From positions 372,001 through 436,000 of the forward strand of contig NZ_CABPSN010000001.1 in NCBI RefSeq assembly GCF_902459565.1: 64,000 bases of DNA, in the 5' to 3' direction. A program made the position numbers and the translations under genes. This DNA is from Pandoraea aquatica. Its GTDB lineage: Bacteria; Pseudomonadota; Gammaproteobacteria; Burkholderiales; Burkholderiaceae. The notes beneath the pieces were generated by a model that saw only the letters and a list, made by a program, of their open reading frames with translations, ran no database searches and had not been told where the DNA came from. Shown here one piece after another: positions 36,183 through 45,143 of the stretch. Position 1 is the stretch's first letter. Each line of letters opens with the position of its first letter.

Positions 36183-37205
36183 ATGAAGGATTCTGTGGTG
36201 AGCCTGAATGCGTCCGAGGCGGCGCGGCGGCTTGGCGTCTCGAACAAGGCGCTTCGGCTGTACGAGCAGCACGGCTTACTCTCGCCGAAACGAACTTCAG
36301 CCGGATATCGCACGTATGACGCTGCGGAGATGACGCGTGCGTCTGAAGTGGTTGCGTTACGAGCATTGGGCTTGAGCCTCGCGCAGGTCGCCAGTGTATT
36401 GAAGGGCAATGCGCAAACGTTGTCGGCCGCCCTTGAGACGCACGAACACGCGCTGGACGCCGAAATCCGTGAGCGACTGCGTCGACTTGAGACGGTGCGA
36501 AGCCTTCGCGCCGGGCTTGCCAGCGGCAGAATGCCGATGCACGGCGAGCTACCGGACCTTGTCGAACAGGCGGCACCGAGTGTCGCCTTCGAACTTCCGT
36601 GGCCTTGGGGCGGCGAATGGTTCGAAATGCGCGACATTCGTCCGCTGAACTACATCATCGGCTCGCTCGGCAGCGGGAAGACACGGCTGGCGATGCGGCT
36701 GGCGCAAGCCTTGCCGAACGGAACGTTCCTTGGGCTGGATCGATTGGACCCTCAGCGGGTCGCAGCCCTCGCCTCGCCTTCGGCCGACGACGCCTTGCAG
36801 CGACGCATCGATCAGGCACAGACATGGCTGGTGGACGACGGGGCCGAAACCTCCGACGCACTGACGATATTGCTCACGGCGTTGGAAGCGGATTGCGCGG
36901 GTGCGTTGGTCGTCGACATGATCGAGCAGGATCTTGCGCAACCGACACAAGAGGCGCTGATGCGTTATCTGCGGTTACACGCTCGCACGCGTACAAGTCC
37001 GCTTTTCATGATGACGCGCTCGTCATCGATTCTCGATCTGAGCGCTGTCGGCAGCGACGAAGCCATCTTGCTTTGCCCGGCGAATCACAGCCCGCCGGTA
37101 CGCGTCGCGCCGTATGCGGGGGCACCGGGTTTCGAAGCCGTGGAGACATGCCTCGCGTCGCCCGAGGTCCGGGCGCGCATCGCCGCGCCGCCGGCCATGG
37201 CCTGA
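36183..37205 (+). CDS. MerR-family regulator fused to a P-loop ATPase domain
   Basis: A 340-residue fusion. Residues 1-110 are MerR-like: NASEAARRLGVSNKALRLYEQHGLLSPKRTSAGYRTYD, then a helix pair and dimerisation coil. From about residue 150 an ATPase-like domain begins: IIGSLGSGKTRLAMRL (Walker A at about 160-167), LVVDMIEQDL (Walker-B-like with Asp245/Glu248), and a sensor-like MMTRSSSI. Usual MerR regulators end with a short ligand-binding tail, so this is unusual. Start ATG follows AGAGG. It is divergent from the acylase gene and convergent with serine acetyltransferase. The ligand and targets are unknown. Confidence 0.75.
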   Translation: MKDSVVSLNASEAARRLGVSNKALRLYEQHGLLSPKRTSAGYRTYDAAEMTRASEVVALRALGLSLAQVASVLKGNAQTLSAALETHEHALDAEIRERLRRLETVRSLRAGLASGRMPMHGELPDLVEQAAPSVAFELPWPWGGEWFEMRDIRPLNYIIGSLGSGKTRLAMRLAQALPNGTFLGLDRLDPQRVAALASPSADDALQRRIDQAQTWLVDDGAETSDALTILLTALEADCAGALVVDMIEQDLAQPTQEALMRYLRLHARTRTSPLFMMTRSSSILDLSAVGSDEAILLCPANHSPPVRVAPYAGAPGFEAVETCLASPEVRARIAAPPAMA

Positions 37206-37223
37206 CGGCGCGCGGCCCCTACA

Positions 37224-38165
37224 TCAGGAACGATCGTTATCGCAGCCGGAAACCGGCGGCGAGCCAGCTTCAGTGCGGGAGCGGGCCTGCGTGATGTTGC
37301 TGAACGGCGGCACGTCCTGCGTGAGCCACACATTGCCGCCGATGACTGAGCCTTCGCCGATGGTGACGCGGCCCAGAATGGTCGCCCCCGCATAGATGAC
37401 GACGTTGTCTTCGACGATCGGGTGACGCGCAAGGCCTTTGCGCGGGTTGCCGTCGTCGTCGGCCGGGAAACGCTTGGCACCGAGCGTGACCGCCTGATAC
37501 ACGCGTACGCGTTGGCCCAGAATGGCCGTCTCGCCAATCACGACACCGGTCCCGTGATCGATGAAGAAGCCTGCCCCGATACGCGCCCCCGGGTGGATAT
37601 CGATTCCCGTTTCCGAGTGTGCCTGCTCGGCGATAATGCGGGCGAGCAGCGGCAGTTCGAGCCGGTACAACTCGTGAGCAATGCGGTGATGAATCATCGC
37701 GTGGATGCCCGGATAGCAGATCAGCACTTCATCGACGCTGCCCGCGGCCGGATCGCCCTGATAGGCGGCGAGCACATCCTGATCGAGCAATTCGCGAATC
37801 TCGGGCAGCTTGCCTGCAAATTGCTGGATGGCCGAATGCGCGCGCTCTTCGATGAGCGCTGCCGTGATGGCGGCGTCGTGACGCGCCTTGTAGCGCCATT
37901 CAAGTCGCGCTTGCTCGGCCAGACCGTTCAGTGCGCTCGTCAGCGTATGACCGACGTAGTAGTTCTCGCCCTGCTGGTGCAAGTCGAGCGGGCCGAGACG
38001 CATGGGGAAAAGCGCGCCCTTGAGTTGCACCACGATGTCTGCGAGACGTTCGCGCGACGGCAGATCTCGGCCACCGGGTTCGAGCAGGCGTCGCTGCCCG
38101 TCGCGCCAACGCAGGCGGGCCGAATGCAATGAAGAAACGATATCGTCGATGTCGAACGCTGCCAC
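37224..38165 (-). CDS. cysE: serine O-acetyltransferase (EpsC/CysE type)
   Basis: A 313-residue acyltransferase with a left-handed beta-helix: GIDIHPGARIGAGFFIDHGTGVVIGE followed by AILGQRVRVYQAVTLGA and RHPIVEDNVVIYAGATILGRVTIGEGSVIGGN. The helical N-terminal half includes EVLICYPGIHAMIHHRIAHELY, the conserved SAT segment. It makes O-acetylserine from serine and acetyl-CoA for cysteine synthesis. The start is probably GTG at 38165, eight bases after CAGGAG. It has the long N-terminus of the plant/epsC-like class. It lies convergent to the MerR-ATPase gene. Confidence 0.9.
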   Translation of the reverse strand: MAAFDIDDIVSSLHSARLRWRDGQRRLLEPGGRDLPSRERLADIVVQLKGALFPMRLGPLDLHQQGENYYVGHTLTSALNGLAEQARLEWRYKARHDAAITAALIEERAHSAIQQFAGKLPEIRELLDQDVLAAYQGDPAAGSVDEVLICYPGIHAMIHHRIAHELYRLELPLLARIIAEQAHSETGIDIHPGARIGAGFFIDHGTGVVIGETAILGQRVRVYQAVTLGAKRFPADDDGNPRKGLARHPIVEDNVVIYAGATILGRVTIGEGSVIGGNVWLTQDVPPFSNITQARSRTEAGSPPVSGCDNDRS

Positions 38166-38380
38166 GAGGGGGACTCCTGAGAAGCTTTGGATGCGGGGCG
38201 AACCTGAGTCGCCACCGGCACGGTGTTTTTTTGGGACGCGCGTGCGCCAGTCAACGAAGCATAGCGGGTTTCGAAAGCACCTGTCCTGACGTGGTCTTAT
38301 GGGTGCCGCGCCCCGCAACCCCTATGGGGGCCGACGACCGGTTCGTTCCGGTAGGGTTCAGGTCGCTTCGACATCGCTAC
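38166..38380. other. intergenic region without an identified element
   Basis: About 215 bp between the serine acetyltransferase start and the MocR gene end, holding the cysE promoter by inference. A run of seven T residues is present around 38224, and no clear dyad. I see no small gene. Confidence 0.35.
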
Positions 38381-39814
38381 TCAGACCGTTATCGACGCAC
38401 GCAAACGTTGGCTCAGTGCCAGTGCCGTCGCCTTATCCGGGATGTTGGTGAAGCCAAGCAGCAAGGCCGAGCGCGATGGCGCATTGCCGTACCAGTGGTG
38501 CAGCCCATGTACGGCCAACCCTTGTTCGTGGGCCGCGAGCGCGATGGTTTCGTCGTCCTGTTCGGCAAATGCATGACGCAAGTACGCCAGCGTCTGAATG
38601 CCACCGGCCTGTGGCTGCACGTACAGGTCGTCGCCAAACACCTCGGCCAGTGCGTCCACAAGATAGCCGCGCCGTTCGGCGTACAACGCTCGCATTTTTC
38701 GCAAGTGCCGGGCGAAATGCCCCTGTTCCATGAAGTCCGCCACCGTCGCCTGCACGTGGACCGAGCCCGGCCCGCCCAGTTGATTGGCGGCCTGCGCAAA
38801 GCGCTCGATATGGGCCTCGGGCACCACAAGGTAGGCAAGACGAAGCCCCGGGAAAAGCACTTTGCTGAACGTACCGGTGTAAAGCACCCGTCCATCGTGA
38901 TCGAGACTCTTGAGCGCGGGCAACGGACGTCCGTGATAGCGAAACTCGCTGTCATAGTCGTCTTCCACGATCCAGGACTGCTGTTGATTCGCCCATTCGA
39001 GCAGCGCGAGTCGCCGGGGCAAGGACATCGTCGCGCCAGTGGGGCTCTGATGCGTGGGGGTCACGACCGCGAAGCGGGCGTTCGGCGCACGACGGATACC
39101 CTCGTCGACGTTAAGCCCCTCTTCGTCCACCGGAATCGATGCGAGGCGCATGCCGACGCTCGTCAGGAAATGCCGCGCGTAAGGATATCCGGGATCTTCG
39201 AACCAGCCTTGCGCGCGGGGCTCGATCAACGTTCGGCAGACGAGATCGAGGGCGGCACGATACCCCGCCGTCACAAAGACCTGCTGCGCGGAACATGCGA
39301 TGCCACGAGAGATGCCGAGATAGGTGGCGATGGCGTGGCGCAGCGGCGCGAACCCAGCAGGCTCCGGATAGGCCATCGACGCGAGGTCCATGACGCGCAG
39401 ACTCCGCCCGGCCAGACGCACCCACGTCTTGCGAGGGAATGCATCGAGTGCAGGAAGGCCCAATTGAAATGGACGCGGCGCACCGACGGCGGCGAGCGCA
39501 TCTCGTGGCGGAGGCACCGTCGTTGCCGGGGGCGCGACCGGCGCGGCGGTCTCGCTGAGATGTTCCAGACGCGGCGACACGAACGTTCCGGCCGCACCAC
39601 GCGGCGTGAAATAGCCTTCGCTGGTGAGCATCTGATAGGCCAGCTCGACGGTGCCACGCGCGAGATTGAGTTCGCTCGCAAGGCTGCGCACGGATGGCAC
39701 GCGGTCGCCTGCCCTGAGCTTGCCGGCAGCGATGGCGTCACGATAGCGGCGATACAGCTGGAGGTAGAGCGGCGCGTCGTCGCCCGGGCCGGGCTTCAAA
39801 TACGGAAAATCCAT
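38381..39814 (-). CDS. MocR/PdxR-family regulator (GntR HTH plus aminotransferase fold)
   Basis: A 477-residue PLP-binding regulator. The N-terminal winged helix is LYLQLYRRYRDAIAAGKLRAGDRVPSVRSLASELNLARGTVELAY; the rest is a class I aminotransferase fold with LGLPALDAFPRKTW, PTHQSPTGATMSLPRR, EDDYDSEFRYHG and the PLP-lysine region TGTFSKVLFPGLRLAY. These regulators sense PLP or amino compounds. It is divergent from the AhpD-like gene at 39961, which it may control. Whether it is PdxR itself cannot be settled as no pdxST/pdxK is here. Confidence 0.85.
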   Translation of the reverse strand: MDFPYLKPGPGDDAPLYLQLYRRYRDAIAAGKLRAGDRVPSVRSLASELNLARGTVELAYQMLTSEGYFTPRGAAGTFVSPRLEHLSETAAPVAPPATTVPPPRDALAAVGAPRPFQLGLPALDAFPRKTWVRLAGRSLRVMDLASMAYPEPAGFAPLRHAIATYLGISRGIACSAQQVFVTAGYRAALDLVCRTLIEPRAQGWFEDPGYPYARHFLTSVGMRLASIPVDEEGLNVDEGIRRAPNARFAVVTPTHQSPTGATMSLPRRLALLEWANQQQSWIVEDDYDSEFRYHGRPLPALKSLDHDGRVLYTGTFSKVLFPGLRLAYLVVPEAHIERFAQAANQLGGPGSVHVQATVADFMEQGHFARHLRKMRALYAERRGYLVDALAEVFGDDLYVQPQAGGIQTLAYLRHAFAEQDDETIALAAHEQGLAVHGLHHWYGNAPSRSALLLGFTNIPDKATALALSQRLRASITV

Positions 39815-39960
39815 TCGCGATGTCCCATTGATTTCGTCAATTCTTGCATCTGACCACTAGGCCATGATTCTCGTAAATTGGTGACGTTGCGACAAGCCCC
39901 CTGCAGTTCGCATCTAACTTAACCCATGCCGCTTGCTTCGTTCATTTCTGGAGAATTTCG

Positions 39961-40392
39961 ATGAGTACGCTTCGCCTGTCTTATGCCACGCTGTCGACCG
40001 ACGCCTATCAAGGGTTCGTCGCCACGAAAAAGGCGCTGGAGAAAAGCAGCCTTGGCAAACCGCTGATTGAGCTGGTTTATCTGCGCGTGTCGCAGATCAA
40101 TGGCTGCGCTTTCTGTCTGGAGATGCACAGCAAGGCGCTGCGCGCTGGCGGCATGGCCGATGCCAAGATTGACAGCGTCGGCGGCTGGCGCGTGAGTTCG
40201 CAGTTCAGCGCCCGTGAGCGTGCGGCCCTCGCCTGGGCCGACTCGGTCGGCGCCATCGACCGCACCAACGCACCGGACGAAGACTTCAACCCGCTGCGTG
40301 AACACTTCACCGACGCCGAAATCGCCGACCTGACGTTCGCCATCGCCCTGATGAGCGCATTTAACCGTCTGGCGATCGGGATGCGTCAGTAA
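39961..40392 (+). CDS. AhpD-like carboxymuconolactone decarboxylase family protein
   Basis: A 143-residue all-helical protein with CAFCLEMHSKALRAGG, the CxxC-xxxH motif of AhpD-like peroxidase-recycling or antioxidant proteins. Other signatures: ELVYLRVSQINGC and REHFTDAEIADLTFAIALMSAFNRLAIG. Likely a thiol-dependent alkylhydroperoxidase/disulfide reductase. A GGAGA site precedes the ATG by six bases. It faces away from the MocR regulator; the 146-bp gap presumably contains the control site. Confidence 0.88.
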   Translation: MSTLRLSYATLSTDAYQGFVATKKALEKSSLGKPLIELVYLRVSQINGCAFCLEMHSKALRAGGMADAKIDSVGGWRVSSQFSARERAALAWADSVGAIDRTNAPDEDFNPLREHFTDAEIADLTFAIALMSAFNRLAIGMRQ

Positions 40393-40435
40393 GCTGTTCA
40401 GTAAGCCGTTCGGACGAAGCGCCGTGACTGTCGTG

Positions 40436-41413
40436 TCACTCGATCACGGCGTCTTTGTCGACCGCGCGCAACGTAATCCCCGTCCAATGTCCGTCCGCCT
40501 GCAATTCGCGGATGAGATCGGCGATGCACTGACGTACCGCGACCGTCGCGGACCCTACCGGGAGTGAGTTCGACCAGCACACGCTGGCCGGGCGTTGCAG
40601 GTGCGGTGCGACGATGCGGCGCGAAGGCGGACGCAAGGCCGGGTCGCGCGATGCCAATGCCGACACCGGCAAGATCGAGCACGCCTCACCCGAACGGGCA
40701 ATGTCGATGAGCGTCGGCAACGAGTCGATATCCGCGACGATGTTCAACTCGGCATTCGCCTGTGCAAAGCTCCGCTCGACCAGCAGCCGCAAGCCGTTCG
40801 ACGCGCTCGGTGCTACGATCGGCACGTTGTCCAGCTTCTCCAATGCGCACGTCCCGTCCGCGTTGTCCCCTGCATCCTCATAGATCGACGGACACACCCG
40901 GTGCCCACCCAGCACATACAACTCCTCGTCGAACAACGGCATCACCGAGATGCCCCGCGTTTCCGAGTCGCGAAAGAGCATCGCGAGGTCGAGCCGTCCG
41001 TTGGCAAGCAACTCGCCGATGTACCCACTCATGCTCTCGAATATCTGCAAACGAATCCCCGGATACTGCTCCCTGACCCGGGCAAACAACGGCACGGCGA
41101 GAATCGATGCAATCGTCGTCGGGAACCCCACCGCTACCGGCCCTGCTTCACTGCCACCACCCTCTCGTACTTCCTGGCGAATCTGCTCCATCTGACGCAA
41201 CACCACGCGTGCATGGCGGTACAACGCCTTCCCCGCTTCGGTCGGCGTCACACCCTGCGCACTGCGGACCAGCAGTTGCGTTTGCAGTTCGTCTTCCAAT
41301 CCGCGCAGTTGTGCGCTCAGCGACGGCTGTGCGATATGCAGCCGCTCCGCCGCCTTCGACAAACTGCCGCTATCGACGATAGCCACGAAGTTCCTGAGTT
41401 GTCTCACATCCAT
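40436..41413 (-). CDS. LysR-family regulator of the hydroxy-acid module
   Basis: A 325-residue LysR regulator. The helix-turn-helix is FVAIVDSGSLSKAAERLHIAQPSLSAQLRGLE. The co-inducer domain begins PVAVGFPTTIASILAVPL. The ATG at 41413 is chosen over one at 41509 because it opens MDVRQLRNFVAI, the family's usual N-terminus. It is divergent from the transporter/CoA-transferase/lyase operon and probably activates it when a hydroxy-acid is present. Two T-N11-A dyads lie in the shared region. Confidence 0.88.
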   Translation of the reverse strand: MDVRQLRNFVAIVDSGSLSKAAERLHIAQPSLSAQLRGLEDELQTQLLVRSAQGVTPTEAGKALYRHARVVLRQMEQIRQEVREGGGSEAGPVAVGFPTTIASILAVPLFARVREQYPGIRLQIFESMSGYIGELLANGRLDLAMLFRDSETRGISVMPLFDEELYVLGGHRVCPSIYEDAGDNADGTCALEKLDNVPIVAPSASNGLRLLVERSFAQANAELNIVADIDSLPTLIDIARSGEACSILPVSALASRDPALRPPSRRIVAPHLQRPASVCWSNSLPVGSATVAVRQCIADLIRELQADGHWTGITLRAVDKDAVIE

Positions 41414-41460
41414 AACGGCATCGGCCTCCGAAACGCGTCGGTTGGCAGCAACGAAAGGCC

Positions 41461-41475
41461 ATAGCGTACTGCTAT
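41461..41475. promoter_or_regulatory. LysR-type T-N11-A site 1
   Basis: ATAGC-GTACT-GCTAT, a perfect five-base dyad containing the LysR motif T-N11-A, lies 48 bp upstream of the LysR start. It likely binds the adjacent regulator. Its distance fits the usual LysR autoregulatory site. Confidence 0.55.
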
Positions 41476-41554
41476 ATGAGGTGTCGTGAAACTTAGGTTT
41501 TCGCCGCATTGAAAGCCATTACCCGCCATTCCCGCGCAACGAGAAGCCCAAGCC

Positions 41555-41569
41555 ATAGTCTCGCTCTAT
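41555..41569. promoter_or_regulatory. LysR-type T-N11-A site 2
   Basis: ATAG-TCTCGCT-CTAT repeats the ATAG...CTAT half-sites of site 1 with the same 15-bp span. It sits about 90 bp before the transporter start, a plausible activation site. The pair makes a consistent LysR binding pattern. Confidence 0.5.
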
Positions 41570-41660
41570 ACCCACATCCAAAATCGGTATTTCCTTCGAC
41601 GTCGGCTACACGCCTATAGTCGCCTCAACAAACCAATTCCAAATGGATGGAGACAGCAGG

Positions 41661-43058
41661 ATGCGAGACGGACTCTCGGCCACTGCCGCACAACGCGGTC
41701 AGGGCGGCCAAAGCAATCAAGGCGGTCAGGCAACTTCTCAGGCGGCACAGCACCACCCACTGCGCGACTTGTGGTGGCGAATCATGGACATGCGCGTCGG
41801 CATCGTGCCGTTGCCCGTCCATCTGGTACTCATCGCCGCCATCGCAACGACGGTTCTCACCACCGGAAAGCTCTCCGCTGAACTCTCTCCGATCATCGCG
41901 CTGCTGGCAGTGTGCAGCTTTACCTGCATGGAAGTCGGCCAGCGAATCCCCATCTTTCGCAGCATCGGTGGCCCGGTGATCCTCGTGACGTTCCTGCCCT
42001 CGTGGCTGGTGTTCGCGAACGTGCTGCCCCCGTCGGTCGTCACGCCCATCGTGGCGTTCTGGAAGCAAAGCAACTTCCTGTACCTGTTCATTCCCGGCAT
42101 CATCGTCGGCAGCATTCTGAGCATGGACCGCAAGGTGCTGATCGGCGGCTTCGTGCGCATCTTCGTCCCACTCGCTATCGGTTCAGTGCTTGCGGGCATC
42201 GTCGGCACGGCCGTTGGCACCATGCTTGGCATGGGACTGTTCCACACCGTGTTCTTCGTGGTGATCCCGGTCATGTCCGGCGGCTTGGGCGAAGGCGTGA
42301 TTCCGTTGACCATCGGCTACTCGGAAGTCATGCATCAGGGCGCGGGCGATCTGCTGGCACAGGCGCTGCCCGCCGTGATGCTCGGCAACGTCTGCGCCAT
42401 CGTGTTCTCGGGTGTGCTCAACGCACTCGGTAAGCGTTACCCATCGTTGACGGGTAACGGGCAGCTCATGCGAACAGGGAGCGACGACATCGGCGCGCAC
42501 GACGTTCACGCCGAACCGGCGAAGGCAGTCGACGCGACCGACATCGCTGCGGCCGGCATGATCGCCGTGTGCCTGTACTTCGTCGGCATGCTCGCGCAGA
42601 ACACGCTCGGCTTGCCGGGTCCGGTGATGATGTTGGTGCTGGCCGTCGCCGCGAAGATCGGCTTCATCTTTTCGCCGAAGCTCGAAGCCGGTGCGGGCGT
42701 CGTCTACAAATTCTTCGCGACGGCGGTGACGTACCCGCTGCTGTTCGCCATCGGTGTCGTGATTACGCCGTGGCAGAAGGTCGTCGCATCCTTCAACGTG
42801 CCGACGCTCGTGACCATCGTCGCGACGGTGCTCACGCTGATGGCGACCGCCTTCGTCGTGGCACGTCGCATGAATATGCATCCCATCGACGCGGCCATCG
42901 TGGTCGGCACGCACAGCGGCATGGGCGGCACGGGCGACGTCGCCATCCTCACCGCGGCGAACCGCATGCGACTCATGCCGTTCGCACAAATCGCCACGCG
43001 TATCGGCGGTGCCATCACGATCACGCTGAGCCTTATCGTGCTCGCGAAGATCGTCTGA
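41661..43058 (+). CDS. 2-hydroxycarboxylate transporter (CitS-like, 2-HCT family)
   Basis: A 465-residue secondary transporter with about 11 membrane segments. Family hallmarks include the two reentrant-loop motifs, seen as VMSGGLGEGVIPLT and THSGMGGTGDVAIL (GGxG repeats), plus a large internal duplication. 2-HCT proteins carry citrate, malate or citramalate-like substrates with sodium or protons, or exchange them. The start at 41661 follows GGAG eight bases upstream; an ATG at 41643 has no ribosome site. First gene of the three-gene operon with CoA-transferase and CitE-like lyase. Confidence 0.9.
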   Translation: MRDGLSATAAQRGQGGQSNQGGQATSQAAQHHPLRDLWWRIMDMRVGIVPLPVHLVLIAAIATTVLTTGKLSAELSPIIALLAVCSFTCMEVGQRIPIFRSIGGPVILVTFLPSWLVFANVLPPSVVTPIVAFWKQSNFLYLFIPGIIVGSILSMDRKVLIGGFVRIFVPLAIGSVLAGIVGTAVGTMLGMGLFHTVFFVVIPVMSGGLGEGVIPLTIGYSEVMHQGAGDLLAQALPAVMLGNVCAIVFSGVLNALGKRYPSLTGNGQLMRTGSDDIGAHDVHAEPAKAVDATDIAAAGMIAVCLYFVGMLAQNTLGLPGPVMMLVLAVAAKIGFIFSPKLEAGAGVVYKFFATAVTYPLLFAIGVVITPWQKVVASFNVPTLVTIVATVLTLMATAFVVARRMNMHPIDAAIVVGTHSGMGGTGDVAILTAANRMRLMPFAQIATRIGGAITITLSLIVLAKIV

Positions 43059-43108
43059 CCCGGCCACCGCCTCGCTCAACTCAATTGGTTTTCTCGGAGA
43101 TTTCTGTC

Positions 43109-44296
43109 ATGAGGCCCTTGGACGGCATCAAGGTCATCGCGCTCGAACACGCCATTGCGGCACCGTTCTGCACCCGTCAACTGGCCGATCTCGGCGCGCG
43201 CGTCATCAAGATCGAGCGCCCCGGCGCAGGCGACTTCGCCCGCGCTTATGACGGACGTGTGAACGGCATGTCGTCGCACTTCGTGTGGACGAACCGCTCG
43301 AAGGAAAGTCTGACGCTCGACCTGAAACAGGACGCTGCCCAGTCGGTCCTCCACGACTTGCTCGCCGACGCCGACGTCCTCGTGCAGAACCTCGCCCCCG
43401 GCGCGGCCGACCGCCTGGGTCTGAGCTACGACGCCCTCTCGGCACGCTATCCGCGCATCATCGTTTGTGGCATTTCGGGCTACGGTCCGGACGGCCCCTA
43501 TCGCGACAAGAAGGCTTACGATCTGCTCATCCAGAGCGAATCGGGCTTTCTGTCCGTGACGGGCTCGCCGGAGGCATCGGCCAAGGCAGGCTGCTCAATT
43601 GCGGACATCGCTGCCGGCATGTACGCGTACACGAACATCCTCTCGGCGCTGATCCAGCGCGGCAAGACCGGCAAAGGTTCGCGCATCGACATTTCGATGC
43701 TCGAATGCATGGTCGAGTGGATGGGTTTTCCGCTGTATTACGCCGTCGACGATCAAACGCCCCCGCCGCGTGCAGGCGCGGCGCACGCAACGATCTTCCC
43801 GTACGGCCCGTTCGAAACCGGCGACGGGAAGACGGTCATGCTGGGTTTGCAGAACGAGCGCGAGTGGAAGATTTTCTGCGACAAGGTGCTCGAACAACCT
43901 GCGCTCGCGGAAGACGCCCGCTTTGCCTCCAACCCCAAGCGTCTGGAGAATCGCGATGCCCTGCGCGCCATCATCCGCGAGGTCTTCATGCGGCTCTCGG
44001 CACCGCAACTCGTGAGCCGGCTCGACGCCGTGGGCATCGCCAACGCCAACCTCAACGAGATGCACGACGTATGGCAGCACGCCCAACTCGCGGCGCGTGA
44101 GCGATGGGCGGACGTCGCAACGCCCAACGGCACGATCAAGGCGCCGATTCCGCCGGGCATGCCGTCGGCGAGCGCAGCGTTCGCGCCGCGCATGGACCCG
44201 ATTCCGGCGCTGGGGCAGCACACCGACGCGATCCTCGCCGAGCTTGGCCGCACGTCGGCACAAATCGACGCGCTACGCGCAGCACAGGCGGTATGA
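43109..44296 (+). CDS. CaiB/BaiF-family (class III) CoA-transferase
   Basis: A 395-residue class III CoA-transferase. Signatures: GIKVIALEHAIAAPFCTRQLADLGARVIKIERPG at the start, HFVWTNRSKESLTLDLK, ISGYGPDGPYRDKKAYDLLIQ with the catalytic Asp in AYDLL, and the GAGKGSRIDISML-like KTGKGSRIDISMLE. It moves CoA between acyl groups, most likely from succinyl-CoA to a hydroxy-dicarboxylate such as malate or citramalate. The ATG follows CGGAGA. It lies between the transporter and the CitE-like lyase and its product is the likely lyase substrate. Confidence 0.88.
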   Translation: MRPLDGIKVIALEHAIAAPFCTRQLADLGARVIKIERPGAGDFARAYDGRVNGMSSHFVWTNRSKESLTLDLKQDAAQSVLHDLLADADVLVQNLAPGAADRLGLSYDALSARYPRIIVCGISGYGPDGPYRDKKAYDLLIQSESGFLSVTGSPEASAKAGCSIADIAAGMYAYTNILSALIQRGKTGKGSRIDISMLECMVEWMGFPLYYAVDDQTPPPRAGAAHATIFPYGPFETGDGKTVMLGLQNEREWKIFCDKVLEQPALAEDARFASNPKRLENRDALRAIIREVFMRLSAPQLVSRLDAVGIANANLNEMHDVWQHAQLAARERWADVATPNGTIKAPIPPGMPSASAAFAPRMDPIPALGQHTDAILAELGRTSAQIDALRAAQAV

Positions 44297-44299
44297 GCG

Positions 44300-45124
44300 A
44301 TGCAAAAACATCCCGTCATTCGTAGCTGGCTTTTCGTGCCGGGCAACCGTCCGGAACGCTTCGAAAAGGCATGCGCTTCAGGCGCGGACGCCGTCATTCT
44401 CGATCTCGAAGACGCGGTGCCGCCCGCCGACAAACTGACTGCCCGCGAGCAAGTGGTCCAATGGCTGTCAGCGCTAAGTCCAGCGACGTCGGTCCCGGTG
44501 TACGTGCGCATCAATGCCGTGTCGACGCCCTGGTTTCACGAGGATGTCGAAGCACTGGCGGGCCTGTCGCAACTCTGCGGCCTCGTCGTACCGAAGACGG
44601 AAGATGCCGCCACCCTCGCCCGCGTCGCGCAAGGCGCAGCACCATCGCTGCGGCTCGTGCCGCTGATCGAGACGGCACAGGCATTTGCCGCGCTGGGAGA
44701 GATCGCCGCTGCGCCACGTGTCGACCGGTTGATGTTCGGCACCATCGATTTCCAGCTGGACATCGGCATCGAAGGTGACGCCGAAGAACTGCTGTACTTC
44801 CGCTCGCAACTCACGCTGGCGTCGCGTATTGCTGACATCGCACCACCGGTCGACGGCGTGACTACGGTGCTCGACGACCCCGCGTTGATCGAAGCCGCTG
44901 CCCGCCGCGCCCGCGCGCTTGGGTTCCGGGGGAAGTTGTGTATCCATCCGCGTCAGGTGGCACCGGTGCACGCTGCGTTCGCGTGGCGGGACGATGACAT
45001 TGCGTGGGCCGAGCGCGTTGTCGCCGCAGCCAACGCCAGCGCAGGTGCGGCCGTCGCACTGGATGGCAAGATGATCGATGCGCCTGTCATCGCGAAGGCA
45101 AACGAGATTCTTGCGAGTCGCTGA
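44300..45124 (+). CDS. CitE-like malyl/citramalyl-CoA lyase
   Basis: A 274-residue HpcH/HpaI aldolase of the CitE type. Motifs: SWLFVPGNRPERFEKACASGADAVILDLEDAVP (metal-binding DLEDAV), YVRINAVST, LIETAQAF, FGTIDFQLDIG and KLCIHPRQV. Such enzymes cleave citramalyl-CoA to acetyl-CoA and pyruvate or malyl-CoA to acetyl-CoA and glyoxylate. It starts three bases after the CoA-transferase stop. No citC/D/F/G genes are near, so it is not part of citrate lyase itself. Confidence 0.88.
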   Translation: MQKHPVIRSWLFVPGNRPERFEKACASGADAVILDLEDAVPPADKLTAREQVVQWLSALSPATSVPVYVRINAVSTPWFHEDVEALAGLSQLCGLVVPKTEDAATLARVAQGAAPSLRLVPLIETAQAFAALGEIAAAPRVDRLMFGTIDFQLDIGIEGDAEELLYFRSQLTLASRIADIAPPVDGVTTVLDDPALIEAAARRARALGFRGKLCIHPRQVAPVHAAFAWRDDDIAWAERVVAAANASAGAAVALDGKMIDAPVIAKANEILASR

Positions 45125-45143
45125 ATGCAGGCTGCCGGGTGCG

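Noticed and set aside
44300-45124. Citrate lyase beta subunit
   Set aside because: The CitE-like protein has no CitC, CitD, CitF or CitG partners; the adjacent CoA-transferase indicates a CoA-ester lyase.
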